Of a stretch of 64,000 nt of DNA, positions 9,701 to 17,513 are shown one piece after another. A model generated the notes under the pieces. The model was given only the letters and a program-made list of their open reading frames with translations, ran no database searches and was not told the DNA's origin. The stretch comes from Lampris incognitus (Eukaryota > Chordata > Actinopteri > Lampriformes > Lampridae): the NCBI RefSeq assembly GCF_029633865.1, contig NC_079213.1, positions 110,818,836 through 110,882,835 of the forward strand, in the 5' to 3' direction. Numbering within the stretch: the stretch's first letter is position 1; the number at the start of each line of letters is the position of its first letter. Position numbers and translations under genes: made by a program.

Positions 9701-11566
9701 GGAGAAGAGGAAGGCCAAAGAGGAGGTTTATGGATGTGGTGAGGGAGGACATGCAGGTGGCTGGTGTGACAGAGGAAGATGCAGAGGACAGGAAGAGATG
9801 GAAACGGATGATCCGCTGTGGCGCCCCCTAACGGGAGCAGCCGGAAGTAGTAGTATTAGAACAGAATAGAGAAGACAACGGTTCCAACGAAGCATGGAAA
9901 CGGGTTACTTTATGTTACAGTTCCGTTTCGCAGACGCGACTTGTGTCCAAAGCGACGCACATCTGAGAGTCAATACGACACAAGCGAGGATCCAGTCAGG
10001 AGGCGACAACGCCAGAACCAAAATAAAACCCAGGTCCAGGCCCGAGAGGACACAGGTGTCAACAGGCAGTGCACAACGTTACAAGTGTAAGCGATTATTT
10101 TCTTGCCCGGTGCGGGATTCGATACGGAGTGTACTGCACTACAAGGCGACGTCACTAACCGCTCGGCTAAAGGGCCAGGTCTTCTTAATAGTTTACAATA
10201 ACAACAACAACAACAACAACAATAATAATAATGTAAACTACTAATAAGACACGTTAGCCCCTAGCTAACGGGTTGGACCCTTTAGCCGAGCGGTTAGTGA
10301 CGTCGCCTTGCGGTGCAGTACACACCGCATCGAATCCCGCACCGGGCAAGAAAACAACCGGTTGCAATAATGTAACGTTTTGTAGGTCCTTTAATAACAT
10401 CACACGCGTTTCGTTGTTTCCGGTGATTACTGTAAGACACATGACTAATCAAAACTGCTCGGTGAAAGTGTATTCAGACTCTCTGGTGTTGTTATAGGGG
10501 GGGCCTCGTGAATTATTGTGCCCCGGGCCCCAGATTGGTTTAATCCGTCCCTGAGTGCACAACATTGTTGGTGTCGCTGTTGGGATTAGACTAGAACAGT
10601 GGTTCTCAACCTTTTTGGGGTCCTGGACCCCCTGCGTATTTTTGATCTACCCTGAGGACCCCTCCACCTGATCTTGGGGGAGGGGGGTTGCAATTTGATA
10701 GAAACAGTAGAAACTGCATTTTAAATTGCATTATAGCATTTATTCACTCTTTGGGGCAAAAATAAGAGCTTTCAGTTGTAATTTAGATATAGTTAACAAA
10801 ACAGAATTCTTATGCAGTAACTTTCAGATATATGTAACAACACAGAATATGTATTCAGTAACTTTCAGATATATGTAACAAAACAGAATATGTATTCAGT
10901 AACTCAGATATATGTAACAAAACAGAATATGTATTCAGTAACTTTCAGATATGTGTAACAACAGAATTCTTATGCAGTAACTTTTAACAATGCAAACGGG
11001 AGCAAGATCTCTTATTAAAATACAATAAATTACACTTGTGAAACAGATGTAATTAGAGAAAAAAGTCCTGCTACCCTTTATAGTTTAGGTAGATAAAGGT
11101 CTTAGTCACATTTGAGTAAAATAATCCTATTTCTATAAATGTCATAGGATCTTTTTTTTTAAAGATATTTTATTTTCACGGACCCCTTGCAATTACACCA
11201 CGGACCACTAGGGGTCCGCGGACCCGCGGTTGAGAACCACTGGACTAGACGACACCAGAGTAGAGCTTTATTTCCCAACCGAGGCCAATTCAGAAAGAGT
11301 TGGCTGGGTTCGGCCTCTAGTGAAGGCGGTGATTTCTACCCGGGCTTTACCTCCCCGTTCGCCCAGCGGAACGTCCCGGCGCCGTGTTTCAGCCCGCCGC
11401 CGAAGGCTCCTTCGTATCGGGACCCGTCGGGCCACCGCTGAGCGCCGGTACCGCACTTCGCCTCGCCACCCGCCGGGGGCCCCGCGTAGCCGATGCGTCT
11501 CCCCGCTTCCCGCCGCCCACCTAGCGACGCCGCCGGGGCCGTCTGGGCACCCGGACAGGTCGCCAT
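1007..11566 (-). CDS. ankmy1: ankmy1: ankyrin repeat and MYND domain-containing protein 1, 3' end missing
   Basis: Fourteen minus-strand exons join in one open frame of 902 codons. They are 11566-11351, 9376-9230, 9076-8882, 8479-8441, 7987-7737, 6188-5972, 5524-5348, 4841-4696, 4408-3812, 3651-3480, 2411-2271, 2142-1975, 1744-1637 and 1138-1007. Every junction has AG/GT sites and matching phase. The order is N-terminal MORN repeats, a linker, then ankyrin repeats, as in vertebrate ANKMY1. Recognisable family segments are WNTLNLLLDRGADPN, PLHIAAGLPGPEG, GGRTALHVACQR and LWSGHSPLSLAI. The last exons, including the MYND zinc finger, lie left of position 1007. The start is the ATG at 11566; the codon further upstream at 11590 is GTG. 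The molecular role of ANKMY1 is poorly known; MORN plus ANK plus MYND suggests a scaffold. The least certain boundaries are the 39-bp exon and the donor of the last exon. Confidence 0.93.
1241..1456 (-). mobile_element. tRNA-headed SINE, second tail type (family B)
   Basis: Minus-strand copy. Its head contains a Pol III A-box-like GTGGCCCAGTGGTTAGC and a degenerate B box, followed by the shared body seen in several copies here. It ends in the family-B segment (GTTAGGGTTAATACTCCTG) instead of the GGATGGAT tail. Intronic to ankmy1. Confidence 0.8.
2232..2268. repeat. (CA)n microsatellite at ankmy1 exon 11 donor
   Basis: About 18 CA units; on the minus strand the GT tract begins about two bases after the 5' splice site of the exon at 2411-2271. 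Confidence 0.95.
2613..2950 (-). mobile_element. tRNA-headed SINE, GGATGGAT-tail type (family A)
   Basis: Minus-strand copy. The plus strand begins with the tail (TCCATCCATTATCC), then CTGGAGCCCATCCCAGCAGTC, a short CA tract and the GTGGGAGGAAACCGGAG body, ending near 2950 without an intact head. Intronic to ankmy1. A (CA)n run follows at 3053-3070. Confidence 0.85.
3661..3728. repeat. (CA)n microsatellite at ankmy1 exon 10 acceptor
   Basis: About 33 CA units ending nine bases from the acceptor AG at 3653-3652 on the minus strand, where it reads as (TG)n in the position of the polypyrimidine tract. Confidence 0.95.
3812..4408 (-). CDS. ankmy1: ankmy1 exon 9 with ~113-residue Glu/Arg/Lys-rich insert
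   Basis: A 597-bp exon, phase 2 at both ends, with a GTGAGT donor at 3811-3806. Residues about 514-626 of the joined protein are almost entirely Glu, Lys, Arg, Asp and Gly (for example EEEREKEKRDVE). The last 34 residues return to ordinary composition, possibly a degenerate ankyrin repeat (SLFHNLATQEVMQHNAGAA). The charged block sits between ankyrin repeats and is unlike the human protein as I recall it. On the other strand it reads as a Ser/Pro/Leu-rich open frame, which is only its shadow. Confidence 0.85.
5348..7987 (-). CDS. ankmy1: ankmy1 exons 5-7 (linker and first ankyrin repeats)
   Basis: Exon 5 (7987-7737) and exon 6 (6188-5972) meet in phase 2. Exon 6 ends in EDARGNTALIAAT and exon 7 (5524-5348) continues with MNCHNAVIHQLLDMGANID, a textbook ankyrin repeat split by the intron. 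The intron 6189-7736 holds an L1-like LINE relic; the intron 5525-5971 contains no recognisable element. Confidence 0.92.
6700..7260 (-). pseudogene. L1-like LINE ORF2 C-terminal relic
   Basis: Two minus-strand frames encode the end of an L1-like ORF2. They are WRDSLTRIHTSSLCLRHG with FKVLHCLHYS (7241 downward) and VGHLFWACPSLNSYWGHIF in another frame (7053 downward). The frame switch and stops show decay. It lies in the ankmy1 intron 6189-7736. Confidence 0.8.
8441..8479 (-). CDS. ankmy1: ankmy1 39-bp micro-exon
   Basis: Thirteen codons (PSSLQSPSSPDSE) lie between an acceptor at 8481-8480 and a GTGAGC donor at 8440-8435. A downstream alternative AG would give 34 bp and break the frame, so the 39-bp version was chosen. 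It is a Ser/Pro-rich linker and could be skipped without a frameshift. Confidence 0.65.
8882..9376 (-). CDS. ankmy1: ankmy1 exons 2-3 (MORN repeats)
   Basis: Exon 2 (9376-9230, 49 codons) encodes YYEGSFYKDYRHGEGVY and FIGKFYLNRKEGYG, two clear MORN units. Exon 3 (9076-8882, 65 codons) continues with LYHADQRFGPGVLSYPDG. Both are phase 0 at each end. The intron between them (9077-9229) is short and unremarkable. Confidence 0.92.
9489..9567 (-). repeat. Partial tRNA-like mini-LTR
   Basis: Minus-strand fragment of the tRNA-like TG...CA repeat described at 42.0-42.6 kb. It keeps the segment CGACTAAAGGGTCCGACC and the end CTTATCCATGCACGCTACA. A GCCA-rich stretch interrupts it. Confidence 0.65.
9583..9845 (+). 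pseudogene. LINE reverse transcriptase C-terminal fragment (RLRWFGHVWRR type)
   Basis: Encodes the C-terminal end of a non-LTR retrotransposon [21 protein letters not shown], then [19 protein letters not shown] and RMIRCGAP with a stop. Related copies lie at 21190-21418 and 29080-29585. The clade was not assigned. Intronic to ankmy1. Confidence 0.8.
10086..10197 (-). repeat. tRNA-like mini-LTR, copy facing the next one
   Basis: 112 bp on the minus strand, starting TGTAAACTATTAAG and ending GCTTACA. Inside are CCCTTTAGCCGAGCGGTTAG (A-box-like) and TATCGAATCCCGCACCGGG (B-box/T-arm-like). It lies head-to-head with the copy at 10232-10366, separated by an (AAC)n/(AAT)n tract. Confidence 0.7.
10232..10366 (+). 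repeat. tRNA-like mini-LTR, TG...CA bounded
   Basis: 135 bp, TGTAAACTACTAATAAG to GGTTGCA, with GACCCTTTAGCCGAGCGGTT and CATCGAATCCCGCACCGGG. Intronic to ankmy1. The flanks are AAT-rich, so a target duplication cannot be judged. Confidence 0.75.
10597..11242. mobile_element. Non-autonomous hAT element with 8-bp target duplication
   Basis: Terminal inverted repeats CAGTGGTTCTCAACC and GGTTGAGAACCACTG are flanked by GACTAGAA (10589-10596) and GACTAGAC (11243-11250), an 8-bp duplication with one mismatch, as expected for hAT. It has no transposase. An internal ~38-40 bp tandem repeat (about 10790-10985) repeats TTCAGATATATGTAACA. It inserted in ankmy1 intron 1, 108 bp from the exon 1 donor. Confidence 0.9.
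11351..11566 (-). CDS. ankmy1: ankmy1 exon 1 (start, MORN repeats)
   Basis: 72 codons from the ATG at 11566 to the GT donor at 11350-11349. After a Gly/Ala/Arg-rich leader it encodes MORN-type motifs such as RWPDGSRYEGAFGGGLKHG. The exon is GC-rich and adjoins a CpG-rich 5' region. Confidence 0.85.
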
Positions 11567-11576
11567 CGTTTTAAAC

Positions 11577-11625
11577 CCGTGTGCCTCCACCCGTGTGACT
11601 CCACCCGTGTGCCTCCACCCGTACG
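11577..11625. repeat. Short tandem repeat in ankmy1 5' region
   Basis: Three and a half copies of a ~15-bp unit based on CCGTGTGCCTCCAC, just upstream of the ankmy1 start codon. Confidence 0.75.
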
Positions 11626-11722
11626 GTCACAGCAGCGGCTAGCTGAACGGAACCTCCATTAAACGGCCCTTTATAGCCCGAATCAAGCGGCGGCGTCAAA
11701 GTTGCGGGTAGTTAAGTTACCT

Positions 11723-11736
11723 GTTGTCTTGACAAC
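11723..11736 (-). promoter_or_regulatory. ankmy1: Candidate RFX X-box upstream of ankmy1
   Basis: GTTGTCTTGACAAC is a perfect inverted repeat that fits the X-box pattern RYYNYY-N2-RRNRAC bound by RFX factors in ciliary gene promoters. It lies 157 bp upstream of the ankmy1 ATG. Binding is inferred from the motif only. Confidence 0.55.
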
Positions 11737-11760
11737 GGGCGAGAGTCCGGCAGATCCTCG

Positions 11761-11771
11761 GCGCATGCGCA
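11761..11771. promoter_or_regulatory. ankmy1: Candidate NRF-1 site, ankmy1 promoter
   Basis: GCGCATGCGCA matches the palindromic NRF-1 consensus and lies 25 bp beyond the X-box in the GC-rich region, the usual setting for a TATA-less CpG promoter. Confidence 0.5.
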
Positions 11772-11797
11772 GACTGAACGGAATAGACCAGTAGGGT

Positions 11798-11817
11798 GAA
11801 ATCTACTTATATTTTCG

Positions 11818-11893
<76 letters not shown>

Positions 11894-12440
11894 GTTAGTG
11901 TAGATAGCGGGACCGAAAACTAAAGCACTTATGATCCTAATTCTTTTTGGAGGTGGTAGGCATTGTCTCAGAGAGTAAGGGAAACATCCCAGAAAATTAA
12001 AATTATGCATAATTATGCAAAAATATGAAAATATGCATTTTTCTAAGAAATGCCTAAAAACCACTTTTTTCGGCATTTCAGATGATTCTGAGCATCTTTG
12101 ATTTTTTTCACCTACATAAAAAAAAATTTGTGGTACTTCGAAATGTTTTGGCATTATGCAAAATAATATGCATAAAAAATAATATGGCACTTATGATCCT
12201 CATTTTTTTTGGAGGTGGTAGGTATTGTTCCAGAGAGGACCAGAAAAATAGCAGAACATTAAAATAATTAGAATAATTATGCATAATTATGCAAAATAAT
12301 ATGCATTTTTGCAAAAATGCACTTATGATCCTAATTCTTTTTGGAGGTGGTAGGTATTGTCTCAGAGAGTAAGGGAAAAATCCCAGAAAATTAATAATTA
12401 TGCATAAATATGCAAAATATGCATTTTTCTAAAAAATGGC
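11798..12440 (+). repeat. AT-rich interspersed repeat, copy 1 (unrecognised family)
   Basis: Begins AAATCTACTT..TATTTTC, continues through a (GT)n tract (11819-11890), then ACTAAAGCACTTATGATCC and TTTTTGGAGGTGGTAGG blocks alternating with TATGCATAATTATGCA runs. The block CGGCATTTCAGATGATTCTG is shared with copies at 15168 and 40546. The 3' end is cut by a SINE fragment. No coding potential was recognised. Confidence 0.75.
11819..11890. repeat. (GT)n microsatellite
   Basis: About 36 GT units inside the AT-rich repeat. Confidence 0.95.
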
Positions 12441-12545
12441 CCTATGGTGTCTCCCCGCCTGTCGCCCAGTGACTGCTGGGATGGGCTCCAGCACCCCCCG
12501 CCACCCTGAGAGCAGGATAAGCGGTTCGGATAACGGATGGATGAA
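12441..12545 (+). mobile_element. Family A SINE, 5'-truncated
   Basis: Only the 3' part remains: GTCTCCCCGCCTG, GGGATGGGCTCCAGC and the tail GGATAACGGATGGATG. It joins copy 1 of the AT-rich repeat directly. Confidence 0.8.
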
Positions 12546-12742
12546 TAGTATAATAATAATAAGAACAATAATAATAATGTACACTATTAACTATTTTAGT
12601 GGCTCAGTTATAACATTTGAATTACTCTCAATGTTCTATATTTCTATTGATCAAGGAATGAATAAAGCACTGATGTCTCTTATCGTGCATCTATGTAAAA
12701 ATGTTAAACTCTCAGAGGAACTTTTCAACCTTACATTTTATC

Positions 12743-12746
<4 letters not shown>

Positions 12747-12831
<85 letters not shown>
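12747..12831. repeat. (TAGA)n microsatellite
   Basis: About 21 units. The 600 bp that follow (12840-13440) contain nothing I recognise. Confidence 0.95.
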
Positions 12832-12834
<3 letters not shown>

Positions 12835-13456
12835 GGTTGTGTGTTAAGAGATCTGACATCAGCCATCTGAAGCAGTGGGCCGGCTGCAGCTTCTGGTTGC
12901 AGTAACTTTAGAGGCTATGTCAACCAGTTCAATACAAAAATGCACAGAGTTTCATAAAGACTTGAAACGGTAAGTGCCGAAAGAGCTGAAATGGAGAGTG
13001 GATGATCATTAGAGGATTATCCTTGTTAAGGTCAAGGGTATTTCTATGTAGGGCCACCGGAGCGGGACCACTTTGTGTGTATCGGTGTGTTACCTGAAAC
13101 CTCCTCTGTGTGTAACGCTGCCATACACTTGCAGGCAACATAGCTCGGCCAAGTTCGTGGGATGGAGCCAAGGGAACTAGCATGAAGCATCAGAGGGTCA
13201 GGCTTATCAGGGTTCTGGATCAATCATTTGAAATAGATGATCAGTCATCAGAGCATTAATCATATCTGAACTCTCTGACGTCACATTACTGACGTTCTTG
13301 TGTAAGAGGAGGGGTTGTTGTGGAGCGGCTAGTGTGTTGGTGTAGTGTTGTGCACCTGTCACGTCTCACTCTTCACCGCTGGCTAGCAGACATGCGAACA
13401 GGAGAGTATTCAGCAAGCCCTATGTAGCGCCACCTCGTGGCGACACACGGTGACTG

Positions 13457-13731
13457 GGCAAGGCGACGTCACTAACCGCTCGGCTAAAGGGTCAGACCCG
13501 CTAGCTAGGGGCTAACGTGTCTTATTAGTAGTTTACATCTGTGATAAACCAACACTTTTTTTAAAAGCCAAAATGTTAATTTGATAAAAACATATTGTAA
13601 ACTACTAATAACACACGTTAGCCCCTAGCTAACTGGTCTGACCCTTTAGCCGAGCGGTTAGCGATGTCGCCTTATGGTGCAGTACACACAGTGTCGAATC
13701 CCGCACCGGGCCAAAAAATTAACCGTTTACA
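13457..13731. repeat. Head-to-head pair of tRNA-like mini-LTRs
   Basis: A partial minus copy (13457-13537) and a full plus copy (13596-13731, TGTAAACTACTAATAAC to CCGTTTACA) face each other across 58 bp. Both carry TTTAGCCGAGCGGTTAG. The arrangement repeats that at 10.1-10.4 kb. Confidence 0.75.
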
Positions 13732-14558
13732 ATATTTTCAGTCACAATAAGCACTAATTTGTTTCATACATTAAACTCCTTGATCACTTTCTATTTTACA
13801 AATGTATGATGTAAATGCTGTCATTATTATTCCGGGGGGGGGGGGTGACTTTCTCTTGACGAAAGAGCTGATACGATTCAAAGATCAGCGAAGTGTGCTT
13901 CCAAGTAGCGGTTCTGCAATTCGGCCGCTAGGTGGCGCCCATTCTCCGGCCAAGTGGTTGCAAACTAAACGCAAAAGGCCACGCTTCCGCCTCCCCGTCC
14001 TCTCTTCCCATGCGGACCAGTGGCCTCCGTTAGCTCCAGCTTTACAAGGGGAATATCTGTTTTTACAAACCACCCGCCAACTAGAAACACGCCGCGGTGC
14101 CACGAGTTCGAGAGAAGTAGGGCAGAGTTGAAGTACTGTGTTACAGAAACCCCATGAAGTCTTTGGTTCGACAAAGGCTCCCCCATTGTGTACCCAGCGG
14201 GTATGACGGCCGTTTGTTCACTGGACACCTCTGTTCCGCAGAGCCATTATAATATCCCCATGTTGCCTCCTCAATGAGACAAAGGCCCTCTGCTGCTTCC
14301 ATTGCCTCATCTATTGAGCGCTCGCTCCATTCACGGGGCAGAGTCCCATGGATGGCGAGGCTTGCTGCTCGAGGTTTTTGTTGTTGGTGGATAATATCAG
14401 GTTTCTCTTGTCCTTCTGATGGGCCAGTCTGATTAAGAGCTTTTACCGCCTTCCTTTCAACAAACTATCCGTTCTAAATAAACGTGTTAAGGCTCGGCAC
14501 ATGGAAACGCCTCAAGAGTTTCCTGTCCAATCGGGAGCCGGGAGAATTGATTGACATA

Positions 14559-14718
14559 TCGTAGCCAGTTCGGGGGACAACCAAGCGCGGGGGGGGGGGC
14601 CGCGGCCGGGAAGCGAACCCGTATCGCCCGCGCCGCGGGAGACATCGCTGACCGCTCGACTAAAGGGTCAGACCCGCCGGCCAGCGGCCAGCGTGTCTTC
14701 TTATCCATGCACGTTACA
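14559..14718 (-). repeat. tRNA-like mini-LTR, GC-rich subtype
   Basis: Minus-strand copy reading TGTAACGTGCATGGATAAG, CCCTTTAGTCGAGCGGTCAG and GGGTTCGCTTCCCGGCC (T-arm-like). Its TGTAACGTGCATGG end abuts the hairpin satellite that follows. Confidence 0.7.
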
Positions 14719-15160
14719 CTATTGTAACGTGCACGTTACAATATGCACGTTATCCATGCACGTTTTACAATATTGTAACGTGCACGTTACAATATGCACG
14801 TTATCCATGCACGTTACACTATTGTAACGTGCACGTTACAATATGCACGTTATCCATGCACGTTTTACAATATTGTAACGTGCATGTTACAATATGCACG
14901 TTATCCATGCACGTTACAATATGCATGTTATCCATGCACGTTACACTATTGTAACGTGCACGTTACAATATGCACGTTATCCATGCACGTTACAATATGC
15001 ATGTTATCCATGCACGTTTTACAATATTGTAACGTGCACGTTACAATATGCACGTTATCCATGCACGTTACAATATGCACGTTATCCATGCATGTTTTAC
15101 AATATTGTAACGTGCACGTTACAATATGCACGTTATCCATGCACATTACAATATTAACGA
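14703..15160. repeat. Palindromic hairpin satellite, 11 units of 27, 49 or 51 bp
   Basis: Tandem units each starting CCATGCACGTT. The long units contain GCACGTTTTACAATATTG followed by its near-reverse complement; the 27-bp units lack the palindrome. The array is continuous with the terminal sequence of the mini-LTR at 14559-14718. Open frames across it are by-products of the repeat. Confidence 0.9.
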
Positions 15161-15167
15161 TTATTTA

Positions 15168-15861
15168 GCCAAATCTACTCCTGTATTTTCACAATGTGTG
15201 TCTGTGTGAGAGTCTATAAACGGCCAAACTAAAGCACTTGGGGCCTTGATTCTTTTTGGAGGTTATCGGGGATGATCGGGGGCACCTATAAAAAAATAGC
15301 AGAACATTAAAATTATGCATAATTAATTATGCATAAATATGCATTTTTCTAAAAATGGCTAAAAACCACTTTTCTCGGCATTTCAGATGATTCTGAGCAT
15401 CTTTGATTTTTTCACCTATAAATTTTTTTTTCTGGGACTTAGAAATGTTTTGGCATTATGCAAAATAAATGCATTTTTGCAAAAAATTTACTTATGATCC
15501 TCATTTTTTTTTGGAGGTGGTAGGTATTGTTCCAGAGAGGACCAGAAAAATAGCAGAAAATTAAAATAATTATGCATAATTATGCATAATTATGCAAAAT
15601 TATGCATGTTCTAAAAATGGCTAAAAACCACTTTTCTCGACATTTCAGATGATTCTGAGCACTTGGGGGGAGGGAGTTGGAGTGGGGGGGGTAAACCACT
15701 TTTCTCGGCATTTCAGATGATTCTGAGCATTTGGGGGGGTGGGAGTTGGAGTGGGGGGGTTTAGGGGCAGGGGGAAGGCGGTTAGCTGGCAGGATGAAGA
15801 GGAGGGAGATTTAGACGGGTGGAGAACCAAACCGCTACATTGTAGTGGGGTTCTTCTAGTT
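15168..15861 (+). repeat. AT-rich interspersed repeat, copy 2
   Basis: Most complete copy: AAATCTACTCCTGTATTTTC, GAGAGTCTATAAACGGCC, the TATGCATAAT blocks, then a G-rich end with GGGAGTTGGAGTGGGGGG and TTCTTCTAGTTACC. Copy 3 (40546-41203) matches it in reverse orientation over its whole length. Confidence 0.8.
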
Positions 15862-15884
15862 ACCTATATATAGGACCTCTGCTG

Positions 15885-16615
15885 GGCTGACAACACCTCA
15901 GCAATGGTGGGTAAGGCACAACAACACCTTTATTTTCTGAGGAGGCTTACAAGCGCCAACCTCCCCCCAAAAAGCTGCTCGTCAACTTTTATAGATGCAC
16001 CCCAGGGAGCATCCTAACAAGCCGCATGACAGCCTGGTCCAGCAGCTGCACCAAAGCTGAGGGGGAAAAGCCCTCCGGCGTGCGGTGAAAACAGCACAGG
16101 ACACTGTTGGCATTGAGCTGCCATCACCAGAACATCTTCACAGCCCTCGCTGTGTGAGGAGGGCTAATAAGAACATCATAAAAGACATTACACACCCTGG
16201 ACACCGTCTGTTTCAGCTCCTCCCGTCAGATCAACCCACACACACGCACAAATAGATGGGAAAACCAGCTTCAGACCAAAAGCTGTGGAGCTAATGAACT
16301 CAGACATCTCCTCGGCCTGGTTACACTGACGGGCTGCCACCACGGGGCATGTGCAGCATTTGCAATATTTACTTACATGTCATTTTAAGCCACTTCATAT
16401 CTGTCACAGCCGTTTTTGCATGTTATCATCAACTGCGTTGTATTTTATACTTTTGCATTGCTTATATTTTGTACTTATATTGTTTAGATGTAGTTTTTAT
16501 TGTTGACCTTTTATATTTCTGGTCTCTTTACTGTCTTATTCTTTGTATGCACCATTTGAGGTTGACACAACTGCAATTTCGCTGCGCTTGCACGACGACA
16601 ATAAAGTCCTTGAAC
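15885..16615 (+). pseudogene. LINE 3' end, reverse transcriptase C-terminus and 3' UTR
   Basis: A decayed coding part is recognisable at AACACCTTTATTTTCTGAGG (NNTFIF) and at the peptide KNIIKDITHPGHRLFQLLPS, typical of the C-terminus of Rex/L2-like LINEs. A 3' UTR follows and ends CGACAATAAAGTCCTTG. Several frameshifts are present. Confidence 0.7.
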
Positions 16616-16629
16616 TATTATACCGCATC

Positions 16630-17440
16630 GGGGGTATACGGAAGAGCTGCTGTAGTTCAAATTGCTGAAAAAAGTTCACGCTGGCTGTGACAGACAGGTG
16701 TCAGAACACACAGTGCATCATAGCTTGCTGTGTGTGGGGCTGCATAGATGCAGAACAGTCAGAGTGCCCATGATGACCCCTGTTCACCGCCGAAAGCCCC
16801 TACAGGGAGCATATGAGCATCAGACCTGGACCATGGAGCAACAGAATGTGATCTGAACGGATGAATCATGTTTTCTTTTACACCACGTGGGCGGCCAGGT
16901 GCATGTGCATCATTTACCTGGGAAAGAGATGGTACCAGGATGCACTATGGGGAGAAGGCAAGCCGGTGGAGGCAGTGTGACGCTCTAGGCGATGTTCTGC
17001 CGGGAAACCTTGGGTCCTGACATTCACGCGGATGCTACTTTCACACGTACCGCCTACCTAACCATCGCTGCAGACCAAGTACACCCCTTCATGGCAACGG
17101 TATTCCCTGATGGCGGTGACCTCTTCCCGCATTATGATGCACCCTGCCACACTGCAAAAACCGTTCAGGAATGGTTTGAGGAAGCCGACAAACAGTCCAA
17201 GGTGTCGCCTCGGCCTCCAAATTCCTCAGGTCACAATCCGATCGAGCGTCTGTGGAATGTGCTGGAAAAACAGGTCCGACCCATGGAGTCCCCACCTCGC
17301 AACTTACAGGACTTAAAGGATCTGCTGCTAACGTCTTGGTGCCAGATACCAGAGGACACCTTCAGAGGTCTTGTGGAGTCCATGTCTCGATGGGTCGGAG
17401 CTGGTTTGGTGGCACGAGGGAGACCAACACAATATTAGGC
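16630..17440 (+). pseudogene. Decayed Tc1-like transposase
   Basis: The frame is broken by stops (for example after EQQNVI near 16856 and just before 16992) but its order is preserved: TDESCF (first Asp), then AYLTIAADQVHPFMATVFPD, HYDAPCHTAKTVQEWFEE, NPIERLWNVLE (Glu) and GRPTQY. The second catalytic Asp position reads Tyr. Its wording differs from the copy at 14-838, so it is a second Tc1 family. Confidence 0.85.
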
Positions 17441-17472
17441 AGGTAGTTTTAATATTTTGGCTGATCTGTGTG

Positions 17473-17510
<38 letters not shown>

Positions 17511-17513
<3 letters not shown>

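Noticed and set aside
13885-14228. Open frames near 13.9-14.2 kb on both strands
   Set aside because: No recognisable domain, and the region is bordered by repeats.
14703-15160. CRISPR-like array
   Set aside because: Eukaryotic context, no unique spacers and variable unit lengths; it is a palindromic satellite.
14794-15168. Repetitive open frames over the hairpin satellite
   Set aside because: Produced by repeat units without stops; no family resemblance.
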